From Leeuwenhoekiella sp. MAR_2009_132 (GTDB taxonomy: Bacteria > Bacteroidota > Bacteroidia > Flavobacteriales > Flavobacteriaceae): 64,000 nt of DNA. A program made the translations under genes and the position numbers. Shown here piece after piece: positions 56,219 to 64,000 of this stretch. Every line of letters starts with the position of its first letter. Within the stretch, counting starts at the first letter, position 1. The DNA is taken from contig NZ_JHZY01000004.1 in NCBI RefSeq assembly GCF_000687915.1, forward strand, positions 561,001-625,000. The letters are read 5' to 3'. The notes under the pieces are model-generated. The model was not told the DNA's origin. It did not search any database and worked only from the letters and a program-made list of their open reading frames with translations.

Positions 56219-57475
56219 TTAGTTGTATTTGTTAGGCACAAACCACGGTCTAAGTGGATTTAATGACAAACTAAGGCCTACTTTAAAAAAATCTTCTTTA
56301 ACTAAGCCTGCGTTTGTTGTTCCGCGTTGACCGTATTCAAAAGTTAAGTTGGCATTACTAAATCCTCGTCCTAACGGTAATCCAAGACCAAAAGATATGC
56401 CAAACTCATCAATAGACTCATTTTGTATCATCAAACCTGATTCTTCATATCGAGCACCTAGCCTATAAGTAACTCTACTCCAATAACTTGTTATGGAATT
56501 ATAGTCTGGAACAAAATATCCTCCTAAACGATATTTAAATGAATCATCGTAAGTAGCCTCAGGAGTAATAAAAGATCTATTAGTTAATTTACTGCTTTCT
56601 AGAAACTCTACCTGCCCCCCAGCGAACCACTTGTTAGTCTCTCCAAACCCTAATCCAAAAGAATACATATTAGGCACAATACTTTCTGTATCTGCTAAAT
56701 TAGTATCTTGAGAATCTATAACGCTAACAACTGCTTTATCTGTTTGTGAATAAACAACAGACTGTAATGATCTATCATTACTTAATGTTAAACTAGCCTC
56801 CGGCTGAAAACTTACTGAAGAATAAACTTTATATTTTTTTGCTAATGTAGCTTCATACTGAGCCCCAAAATTATAAGTTAATCCCTGAATATCAGACCTA
56901 TCAATTTCACGCACACTATATTGCTGACCTTCATCTACCTGAATAATCTCATTACGAATGTTTCCGAAATTATAACTTCCTTCCGCTCCCAATCTGAAGT
57001 CCTTAAAAATCTCAATACCCGCTGCTAAGAATGCGCGATTAGCTCCACCTCTACCAGAATATTGAGTAAGGCTTGTTTCGCCCGCATTTAATATTTGATA
57101 GTCAACAGAAGTTTCGGGAACTAAACCAAAACCTACTCCTAATTTTTTAGAAACCGGAAATGCCAGGGCCAAATAATCTATTGTAGTAGAAGTAGTATGA
57201 CCGTTTTCGCCATTACTGGTTAAATCTGTTTCTCTATGATTAGCACCAATCGTAAAGTTTGTCAACTTTAAGGCACCATAACCAGCTGCATTTCTAAAAT
57301 TTATATGGGTACTATCTCCTAAAATACTCAAACCTCCCATTGCTTGATTCTCTACTGAACCTTTAAAGTTCGAAATCCCCAATCCGTAAAAAGAATACGG
57401 TGAAGAATTACCTTCCTGAGCGAACGCAGAAGCCGAGATACAAACCAAAACAACTACTAAAAATCTTTTTATCAT
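56219..57475 (-). CDS. Outer-membrane beta-barrel protein
   Basis: The 418-residue product has a signal peptide (~1-19, ending SAFAQ). The N-terminal segment NSSPYSFYGLGISNF (residues ~23-37) and many alternating amphipathic strands resemble FadL/PorV-like barrels of Bacteroidota; the last residues RPWFVPNKYN are not a strongly typical barrel end. It overlaps coaX by one base (TAATG). Substrate or function is unknown. Confidence 0.85.
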   Translation of the reverse strand: MIKRFLVVVLVCISASAFAQEGNSSPYSFYGLGISNFKGSVENQAMGGLSILGDSTHINFRNAAGYGALKLTNFTIGANHRETDLTSNGENGHTTSTTIDYLALAFPVSKKLGVGFGLVPETSVDYQILNAGETSLTQYSGRGGANRAFLAAGIEIFKDFRLGAEGSYNFGNIRNEIIQVDEGQQYSVREIDRSDIQGLTYNFGAQYEATLAKKYKVYSSVSFQPEASLTLSNDRSLQSVVYSQTDKAVVSVIDSQDTNLADTESIVPNMYSFGLGFGETNKWFAGGQVEFLESSKLTNRSFITPEATYDDSFKYRLGGYFVPDYNSITSYWSRVTYRLGARYEESGLMIQNESIDEFGISFGLGLPLGRGFSNANLTFEYGQRGTTNAGLVKEDFFKVGLSLSLNPLRPWFVPNKYN

Positions 57476-58206
57476 TAACTTTTATTAAATACTGTTATAT
57501 AATTCAGTCCTTTCAGGAGAAAATTTGAGTTGGCAAAGATGCCATTTTTTAGCCTACCAGACAAAAATAGCCCGTCTCCTCCTGTTAAAATAATCTTTAA
57601 ATCTTCAAATTTTACTTTATACCAGTCTATTAGACCGTCTATTTCAGCTATTAAACCATTCACAACACCAGACTGCATTGCCTCATTTGTGTCTTTACCT
57701 ATTACATCAATTACCGTTTCTACAGGTGTTAATTGTGGCAATCGTGCAGTAAACTTATGCATCGCATTAAAACGCATTTGTAAACCCGGAGAGATTGAAC
57801 CTCCCTGATAGGTATCACTCGCATCTTTAAAATCATATGTAACACATGTGCCGGCATCAATGATTAATACATTTTCACCAGAAAAATCTTCATGTGCACT
57901 TGCAACTAAAATCATCCTATCTAGGCCTAGTGTTTGTGGAGTTTTGTAACCATTTTTAAAAGGCATAGGTGTTTGTGAGGATATTAATTCAAAAGAAAGA
58001 CCCCTATTTTCTATAAACGTGACAAAATCTTTTGAATTGCCTGTGGCACAAACTACAATATGATCTATTTCAAATTCTTTTATGATTTGTTCAAATCGGG
58101 TTTTTGCAGCATCAACACTACCAGCCCAGTTACTTTTTAAAATATTCTGATCAAATAGTCCAAACTTAATGCGGGTATTACCTAAATCGATTGCCAGATT
58201 TATCAT
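57475..58206 (-). CDS. coaX: Type III pantothenate kinase
   Basis: CoaX phosphorylates pantothenate, the first step of coenzyme A synthesis. The actin-like fold shows the phosphate-binding motif LAIDLGNTRIKFGLFD, PQTLGLDRMILVASAH, NVLIIDAGTCVTYDF and GGSISPGLQMRF. I take the start at 58206 (MINLAIDLGN), since the nine extra residues from the Met at 58233 are not family-like. This gives 243 residues. It is the first gene of the envelope run toward ppiD. Confidence 0.95.
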   Translation of the reverse strand: MINLAIDLGNTRIKFGLFDQNILKSNWAGSVDAAKTRFEQIIKEFEIDHIVVCATGNSKDFVTFIENRGLSFELISSQTPMPFKNGYKTPQTLGLDRMILVASAHEDFSGENVLIIDAGTCVTYDFKDASDTYQGGSISPGLQMRFNAMHKFTARLPQLTPVETVIDVIGKDTNEAMQSGVVNGLIAEIDGLIDWYKVKFEDLKIILTGGDGLFLSGRLKNGIFANSNFLLKGLNYITVFNKS

Positions 58207-58305
58207 TGCTGATTTTTTTTTGCAATAATACAAATACTCAAAGCCTCGTGCTCACACATTTAGCAAAAGCTCACAAAAAAAAATCATTAATTTTCCTAAA
58301 ATTGG

Positions 58306-58336
58306 TTGTGCAATCTAAAAATTGATTTTATATTTG
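58306..58336 (+). promoter_or_regulatory. Promoter of tRNA-Phe
   Basis: TTG (58306-58308), 20 bases, then TATATTTG (58329-58336), a full match to the Bacteroidota -7 box. The mature tRNA starts 16 bases after it. Confidence 0.7.
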
Positions 58337-58351
58337 CAGCCGCTTAGGCGA

Positions 58352-58424
<73 letters not shown>

Positions 58425-58428
58425 CAAC

Positions 58429-58462
58429 AAAACCCTGAAACTTATGTTTCGGGGTTTTTTGT
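58429..58462 (+). terminator. Terminator of tRNA-Phe
   Basis: Stem AAACCCTGAAAC / GTTTCGGGGTTT (one T-G pair), 4-base loop, then a T run. Confidence 0.8.
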
Positions 58463-58545
58463 TTTATCACAATTTCCCTCTTAACTATTAACAAATCCTT
58501 GCCATAAATTAACCTTATACTTTTCTAATTTTAACCGAAAATAAG

Positions 58546-59355
58546 ATGAGTAAAGACCAGATAAATGTAAGTACACATTACGATTTAATTTGTGTGGGTG
58601 GTGGGATTATGAGTGCAATACTGGCGTTACTTACCAGGCTTGTAAAACCAGAACTTAAAATTCTCTTCTTAGAGTGTCTTGAGGATGTTGCTTTAAAAAG
58701 CAGTGCTGTCTGAAATAATGCAGATACCGGTCATTCTGCTTAATGCGAACTCAATTATACACTACAAAATGAAGATGGGTCAATAGATATAAGTAAAGCT
58801 ATTGCTATCTGCAATCAATTTGGAATTTTTAAAAAATTCTGGTTCTTTCTGGTAACTGAAAACCATATTAAAGACCCCTCAACTTTTATTTCGAATGTCC
58901 CACATCGCAGCTTGATCACCGGTTCTAATGATGTCGCCTATCTCAAGAAGCGTTTTGAAACTATGAAGTCACATTTTATGTTTGGTAGCATAGATTTTAC
59001 AGAAGATGAGAATAAGATGAAAGAATAGTTTCCGTAAATGATGCACGATCGCAATACCAATGAGAAAATGGCTGCTTCACGTATTGAACGAGGCAAAGAA
59101 GTTAATTAAGAATTTAGAACCGAAGTAATAAGTAGTAAAGACGGCAGAATCACCTGCTTGTTGGGAGCCTCACCGGGAGCTTCTACAGCTGTAAAAATTA
59201 TCTTAGATGTTTTAGAAAAAGCCTTTCCAGAACTCCTAAGTTCTGCTGAAACAAAACAAAAGCTTCAAAAAATCGTTCCCGTTTATATAAATAAGTTTAC
59301 TAAAGAATCCTTTAAAGAAAATTTAAGCTACGTAGAAAAAACTTTAAACTTGTAA
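58546..59355 (+). pseudogene. mqo: Malate:quinone oxidoreductase relic (mqo pseudogene)
   Basis: Translating one frame from the ATG at 58546 gives clear Mqo sequence: LICVGGGIMSAILALL (FAD fold), NNADTGHSA then CELNYT, DGSIDISKAIAICNQFGIFK and, at the end, [15 protein letters not shown]. Five in-frame stops interrupt it at 58711 (TGA), 58741 (TAA), 59026 (TAG), 59035 (TAA) and 59107 (TAA). Two of these sit where the family has Trp (SVWNN and KEW). About half of the usual ~500-residue protein is missing between roughly residue 195 and the C-terminal motif, yet the frame is preserved across that gap. An intact membrane malate dehydrogenase is therefore not made here. An intact copy may exist elsewhere. 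Confidence 0.9.
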
Positions 59356-59389
59356 TTCTTCAGTAGTAAATTAACTAGAACTAAAAACA

Positions 59390-60241
59390 ATGACGCATTT
59401 AGCACAATTAGAAAAAATAAGTTTAGAAGATTTGGTTCTCATCAAAAAATCTAAAAAAGACCTTGATGAAGTTTCCTTTTTAATGCGTGCATTAAACACT
59501 ATAGGAACACCTATAGATTCTGGCTTGACATTACTTCCTGAAAAATATCAGGACAAAATAAGCAGCACTATTCAAAAAGCCCTTCAACTTTCTGTAAAGG
59601 CAAATTTGAAAACACTTAATAAAGGAAGACAATACACTCCCTCTTCAAACATTACCTACAAAGTGGTAACCGGTCTTTCTGGTGCTACAGGTGGTTTTTT
59701 TGGGGTCGCTGGTTTTACTGCAGACTTATTGATTTCTACAAAATTTATGATGCGATCTATTATGGATATCGCGCGAAGCCAGGGAGAAGATATTCACAAT
59801 ATAAATACACAATTAGCGTGTCTGCAGGTTTTCGCATTAGGTGGGACATCTGACGATGATGACGAATTAGATACAAGTTATTATGCTACTCGGGCGGCAC
59901 TGCATACAGCAATGAATCAAACCAGTGTTTATATTGCAGAAAATGGTACCAAAAATATAATTGAAGCACTAGCTTCTCAAACAGCTGCACCACTAGCAAA
60001 ACTTATTAATCAGATTGCGGCACGTTTTAGTGTACAGGTAAGTGAGAAATTTGCTGCTCAGGCAATTCCTGTATTAGGTGCTGCTGCTGGTGCGTCTATC
60101 AATGTCTTATTTATTTCTCATTTTCAAAAAATGGCAACTGCACATTTTACATTGAGACGCTTAGAACGTAAATATTCTAAAGCACTCATTCAAGAAACTT
60201 ATGAACACATAAAACCTAAACAACTTCCTATTTCTGAATAA
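59390..60241 (+). CDS. EcsC family protein
   Basis: The 283-residue product matches EcsC-type proteins. It has a central Gly/Ala-rich helical segment (KVVTGLSGATGGFFGVAGFT, ~104-123), and a later one AIPVLGAAAGASINVLFI that may associate with the membrane. The N-terminus is a helical region with many Lys and Leu. An acidic stretch GGTSDDDDELDTSYY (~163-177) stands out. The family is named after a Bacillus gene next to an ABC transporter, but the biochemical role is unknown. It stands alone between the mqo relic and the polymerase cassette, on the same strand. Confidence 0.85.
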   Translation: MTHLAQLEKISLEDLVLIKKSKKDLDEVSFLMRALNTIGTPIDSGLTLLPEKYQDKISSTIQKALQLSVKANLKTLNKGRQYTPSSNITYKVVTGLSGATGGFFGVAGFTADLLISTKFMMRSIMDIARSQGEDIHNINTQLACLQVFALGGTSDDDDELDTSYYATRAALHTAMNQTSVYIAENGTKNIIEALASQTAAPLAKLINQIAARFSVQVSEKFAAQAIPVLGAAAGASINVLFISHFQKMATAHFTLRRLERKYSKALIQETYEHIKPKQLPISE

Positions 60242-60267
60242 CTTAAAAAATTTCTAATAATTTAAAA

Positions 60268-60287
60268 CTGAATAATTAACTATTCAG
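60268..60287 (+). repeat. Short inverted repeat after the EcsC gene
   Basis: CTGAATA - ATTAAC - TATTCAG forms a perfect 7-bp stem with 6-base loop, 27 bases after the EcsC stop. No T run follows, so it is a weak terminator at best and may be an additional operator for the downstream polymerase promoter. Confidence 0.4.
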
Positions 60288-60299
60288 AAATCAGATTAT

Positions 60300-60331
60300 T
60301 TCCTAAAATTAGGAATATTTCCATATTTTTG
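60300..60331 (+). promoter_or_regulatory. Promoter with operator-like palindromes upstream of the Y-family polymerase gene
   Basis: TATTTTTG (60324-60331) matches the -7 box TAnnTTTG, 17 bases before the ATG. Over the -33 and spacer lie overlapping palindromes: TTCCTAA-AA-TTAGGAA (60300-60315, perfect 7-bp arms) and GGAA-TAT-TTCC (60312-60322). This gives evenly arranged TTCC/GGAA half-sites where a repressor would block polymerase. A LexA-like repressor is the natural guess for a mutagenic polymerase; none is encoded in this window. Confidence 0.55.
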
Positions 60332-60347
60332 TAATAATTCCAATTTT

Positions 60348-61568
60348 ATGAATCGAAATATTTTACATCTTGATCTTGACACTTTTTTTGTCTCTTGTGA
60401 ACGCTTAGCGAATAGTAAACTCATAGGAAAACCTGTTATAGTAGGAGGCACTGGAGATCGCGGTGTGGTAAGCGCAGCAAGTTATGAATCAAGAAAATAC
60501 GGTGTTCACTCAGGAATGCCTATTAAAATGGCAAGGCAACTTTTACCACAAGCATTTTATATAAGAGGGAATGCCGGCACCTATACAAAGTATTCAAAAA
60601 TGGTTACTGATATTCTTCAGCAAGAAGTTCCTATTCTAGAAAAAGCGAGTGTTGATGAATTTTATGCAGATCTCACCGGTATGGATCGTTTTTTTGGTTG
60701 CTACAAGTTTGCTAAAGAACTACGTTCAAAAGTAATTAGAGAAACAGGACTTCCTATTTCTTTTGGACTTTCTGTAAACAAAACAGTTTCTAAGGTTGCT
60801 ACTAATGAAGCGAAGCCAGACAGTCAGCTTAAAGTTGATGCTGGTTATGAAAAACTATTTCTTGAACCGCTTTCTATAAAAAAAATACCTATGGTGGGCG
60901 AGAAAACCTTCCGTACGTTTTGCAATCTTGGAGTAAAGAACATAGGTCTTGTTCAGCAAATGCCGGTTGAGATGATGATCTCCGTTTTTGGTAAAAACGG
61001 GAGAGTAATTTGGGAACGCGCAAATGGCATAGACCGCTCTCCTATTATTCAATACCACGAGCGTAAATCTATATCAAGTGAGCGCACTTATGGACAGGAT
61101 ACCACAGATATACATAAATTGAAAACAACTATTCATGCAATGGCTGAAAACCTGGCTTTTCAGTTGCGTCGTGGTAATAAATTAACTTCTTGTATTACGG
61201 TTAAAGTTCGGTATTCAGATTTTCAAACTTTTTCTAAGCAACTAAAAATACCATACACTGCTGCAGATCATAATTTGATACCCCAGGTATTAGAGATTTT
61301 TGAAAAACTTTATAATAGGAGATTACTTATTAGGCTGGTGGGTGTTCGCTTTAGCGGCCTTACTGAAGGTCATTATCAAATAGATCTTTTTGAAAATACA
61401 AACCGTACCGTAAGTCTATATAAAGCTATGGATGAAATACGTATACGCTATGGCGATCGCAGCGTAATGAGAGCTGCTACTATGGGAGAAGGCTCCAGAA
61501 CTATAGGTGGTCAGGGAAATCCCTTTAATGGCCAGCCTCCTATAGTTTTAGCTCATAGGCATCAATAA
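60348..61568 (+). CDS. dinB: Y-family DNA polymerase (DinB/Pol IV type)
   Basis: This translesion DNA polymerase copies damaged templates with low fidelity. The catalytic acidic residues are all visible: Asp9 in LHLDLDTFFVS, and Asp103-Glu104 in KASVDEFYADL. Further family segments are GVVSAASYESRKYGVHSGMP and GLSVNKTVSKVATNEAKPD; little-finger residues run from about 230 to 350. At 406 residues it is longer than Escherichia coli Pol IV (351), with a C-terminal extension ending TMGEGSRTIGGQGNPFNGQP. It is followed 32 bases later by a DnaE-type polymerase, so the two form a mutasome-like cassette. Confidence 0.93.
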   Translation: MNRNILHLDLDTFFVSCERLANSKLIGKPVIVGGTGDRGVVSAASYESRKYGVHSGMPIKMARQLLPQAFYIRGNAGTYTKYSKMVTDILQQEVPILEKASVDEFYADLTGMDRFFGCYKFAKELRSKVIRETGLPISFGLSVNKTVSKVATNEAKPDSQLKVDAGYEKLFLEPLSIKKIPMVGEKTFRTFCNLGVKNIGLVQQMPVEMMISVFGKNGRVIWERANGIDRSPIIQYHERKSISSERTYGQDTTDIHKLKTTIHAMAENLAFQLRRGNKLTSCITVKVRYSDFQTFSKQLKIPYTAADHNLIPQVLEIFEKLYNRRLLIRLVGVRFSGLTEGHYQIDLFENTNRTVSLYKAMDEIRIRYGDRSVMRAATMGEGSRTIGGQGNPFNGQPPIVLAHRHQ

Positions 61569-61600
61569 GACACATCTCTAATTAAGCAAATAATTTAATT

Positions 61601-64000
61601 ATGTTTTTAAACTGTCATACGTATTTCAGTCTACGATATGGTACGCTTTCAGAAGAAGAGTTAATTGATCTTGCTATTCAAAATAAGCAAAGCTGTATTG
61701 CGCTCACAGATATTAATAACACTTCTGCCTGCTTAAAGTTTATTAGTAAGGCTAAAGAAAAAAAATAAAGCCTGTAGTAGGTGTAGATTTTAGAAATGGT
61801 ATGCGACAGTGCTACGTCATGCTTGCACAAAATAATAATGGATTTTTAAATATTAATAGTTTCTTATCTAAGCATTTACACGATAAAACTAAATTCCCAG
61901 ATCATTCTCCTCTAATTTCAGATGCTATTATTATCTATCCTTTTGAAAAAGTACTCGAACTGGATAAATTCAGTTTTTTAGAAAATGAATATATAGGGGT
62001 CGCTTTCAAAGAACTAAATAAGCTTCGCTTTTCTAGTTATAGTAGTTTTAAAAATAAACTTGTTCTGCTTCAGCCAGTAACTTTTCGTCATAAAAAAGAT
62101 TTCAATACCCATCGCCTTTTACGAGCAATAGACACTAATTCTCTACTTAGTAAATTACCCAAAGAAGAACAGGCGTCACCAGATGAGAAAATACTTTCTT
62201 CGGAAATAATTAATCAGATTACTGTAGAGTATCGCCATATTATAGAGAATACTACTTCAATTTTAAATTCGTGTACCATTCATTTTGACTTTTCAAAAGA
62301 TAGAAAACCTCAAAATCTAAAAACAGTTTTAGGTTCTGAAGAATTAGATTTTATAAAACTCAATGAACTTTGTCAATTAGGTTTACCACAACGTTATAAT
62401 AAAATTACAGTCCAAATAAAACAGCGTGTAGAAAAAGAACTCACACTTATTAAAAGTCAAAATTTTGTTTCATTTTTTTTAATAAACTGGAAAATTATAG
62501 AATATGCACGCAGTAAAAACTATTTCTATGTAGGTAGAGGTAGTGGTGCTAATAGTATTGTTGCTTATTTATTGCGTATTACAGATGTAGATCCTATTGA
62601 ACTTGACTTATATTTTGAACGGTTTATGAACGAGTTTAGAAGCAGTCCTCCAGATTTTGACATCGACTTCTCGACCTGGGATCGAGAAGATGTAACATCA
62701 TTTATTTTTGAAGAATTTGGGCAAAATAACCAGGCTGCTCTTTTAGGATCTTATGTAACTTTTAAACATAGCGGGGCTGTACGTGAATTAGGAAAAGTTT
62801 TTGGCTTGCCTAAACATGAAATAGATAAACTAAGTGATGGTCGTTATAGTTTTGAACAACTTGATGATATATCAAAATTAATTTTAAAATACAGTACATA
62901 TTTAAATGACAAACCTAATTACTTAAGCATTCATGCTGCAGGAATTTTAATTGCAGATAAACCCATTCATTACTTCTCTGCGACCCACTTACCTCCTAAA
63001 AATTTTCCTACCGTACAATTTGATATGCATATCGCAGAAGATGTTGGCTTATACAAGTTTGATATTTTAGGCCAGCGAGGTTTAGGAAAAATAAAAGATG
63101 CTATAGACATTATAAAAAAAAATCATTCAGAAGCTAAACTTCCAGATATACACAATGCAAGTTTGTTTTTTAAGGATTCAAAAATCAATAAAATGATTTC
63201 GCAGGCAGAATGTATAGGATGTTTTTATGTAGAATCACCGGCTATGCGTATGCTTTTAAAAAAATTAAAAGTTGACAATTATCTTACCCTGGTGGCAGCA
63301 AGTTCAATTATTAGACCAGGGGTAGCTAAAAGTGGTATGATGCGCGAATATATTTTAAGACATAGAAATAAGGAGCGGCGCAAAGAAGCGCACCCGGTGT
63401 TGTATGAGATTATGCCAGACACCTATGGTATTATGGTATATCAAGAAGATGTGATTAAAGTGGCACATCATTATGCAAAGCTTGATTTAGCAGAAGCAGA
63501 TGTATTGAGAAGAGGAATGAGTGGGAAGTACAGATCTAGAAAAGAATTTCAAGATGTAAAAGATAAATTTAAATCTAACTGTATTCTTAATGGGGAAAAA
63601 CAAGAAATAGTAGATGAAGTATGGCGGCAAATAGAGAGTTTTGCCGGTTATGCATTTGCCAAAGGTCATTCTGCATCTTATGCTGTAGAAAGCTATCAAA
63701 GTCTTTACTTAAAATGCTATTATCCTTTAGAATACATGGTCGCAACCATAAATAATGGCGGTGGTTTTTATAATACCGAAACTTATATTCACGAAGCCCG
63801 TATGAAAGGTGCTACTATTGAAGCACCTTGTATTAACCAAAGTAATATTGAAACAATAATAAAAAATAAAACTATTTATTTGGGACTTCAACATCTAGAC
63901 AGTCTTGAAAAAAAATCTATGATTAAGATTATAAACGCACGAGCTTTTAGTTCTTTTAAATCGTTTACAGATTTTATTCAACGTGTACCTTTAAGTATAG
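61601..64000 (+). CDS. DnaE-type DNA polymerase III alpha subunit, frame broken at an A8 run; runs off window end
   Basis: From ATG 61601 the frame codes 55 residues (MFLNCHTYFSLRYGTLSEEE..., the start of a PHP domain) and stops at TAA 61766. The -1 frame continues from ATA at 61765 with IKPVVGVDFRNGMRQCYVML and stays open, by my reading, to the window end (~745 codons). It contains the C-family polymerase core: YVGRGSGANSIVAYLL, the catalytic PPDFDIDFSTWDR, GLYKFDILGQRGLGKI and FAKGHSASYAVESYQSL. The join is GAA AAA AAA TAA, an A_AAA_AAA slippery heptamer directly before a stop. It could be a real frameshift mutation, a phase-variable tract, slippage-dependent expression or a sequencing error. 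An internal ATG in the second frame lies at 61801. The PHP part looks reduced compared with replicative DnaE, and it sits with dinB, so it is probably the accessory DnaE2-like enzyme rather than the replicase. Confidence 0.85.

Noticed and set aside
58711..59109. In-frame TGA/TAG/TAA codons of mqo as recoded codons (selenocysteine, pyrrolysine or readthrough)
   Set aside because: All three stop types occur at unrelated family residues, no insertion element is seen, and about half of the protein is missing.
59158..59355. Short frame starting TTGGGAGCC-like sequence as a separate gene
   Set aside because: It is in frame with the mqo relic and codes the conserved C-terminal GASPGASTA segment, so it is part of that pseudogene.

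Overview
The window looks like a chromosome segment of a low-GC member of Bacteroidota, most likely family Flavobacteriaceae. The evidence is the gldKLMN type IX secretion/gliding block, the XrtF exosortase pair, a mevalonate-pathway HMG-CoA reductase with a GYDIA-type GHMP kinase, DPP IV with POT peptide transporters, and promoters of the TTTG-N19/20-TAnnTTTG type with few Shine-Dalgarno sequences. No species can be named from the sequence alone. Almost everything is core gene content; there are no insertion sequences, phage genes or CRISPR arrays.

Layout: 1-4226 (minus) holds a partial RND efflux pump, its membrane fusion protein and an ABC-F ATPase. 4345-5791 holds a DUF983 protein and a convergent FAD oxidoreductase. 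5863-14228 (minus) runs topA, an arginase-fold protein with a damaged metal site, then gldK, gldL, gldM, gldN. 14501-19086 (plus) is miaB, a sigma-54 activator, lptE, a TPR protein and secG, followed by groES-groEL (19233-21218). 21296-22846 (minus) holds a DUF3347 lipoprotein and the exosortase XrtF pair. A GAF-domain methionine-sulfoxide-reductase-like gene and a MacB-type permease follow. 24818-31950 (plus) is purH and the complete rod-shape operon mreB-mreC-mreD-mrdA-rodA. 31959-36035 (minus) holds a nuclease, an OppC-type permease and a Prc protease. 36168-40782 (plus) holds surE, lpxB, an NlpC/P60 lipoprotein and comEC. 40790-46883 (minus) is a peptide-use block: thioredoxin, two POT transporters and DPP IV. 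47122-50449 (plus) holds HMG-CoA reductase, a serine hydrolase and the GHMP kinase. 50520-58206 (minus) is an envelope operon: coaX, a beta-barrel protein, a TPR protein, lptC, a 64-aa membrane protein, a CorC/GldE-like protein and a PpiD/SurA isomerase.

The end of the window is the most irregular part. tRNA-Phe(GAA) at 58352-58424 is followed by a relic of malate:quinone oxidoreductase that stays in one frame but carries five stop codons and a large in-frame deletion. Then come an EcsC-family gene and a mutagenesis-type cassette: a Y-family polymerase behind an operator-like palindrome, and a DnaE-type polymerase whose reading frame breaks at a slippery A8 run just before a stop codon.

Themes: much of the window serves the cell envelope (T9SS, LPS transport through LptE/LptC/LpxB, Sec through SecG, cell shape, exosortase, periplasmic folding and proteolysis). 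The best leads are the slippery-site polymerase, the operator upstream of the Y-family polymerase, the arginase-fold protein with missing metal ligands, and a -24/-12-like promoter before groES, about 2 kb downstream of a sigma-54 activator gene.
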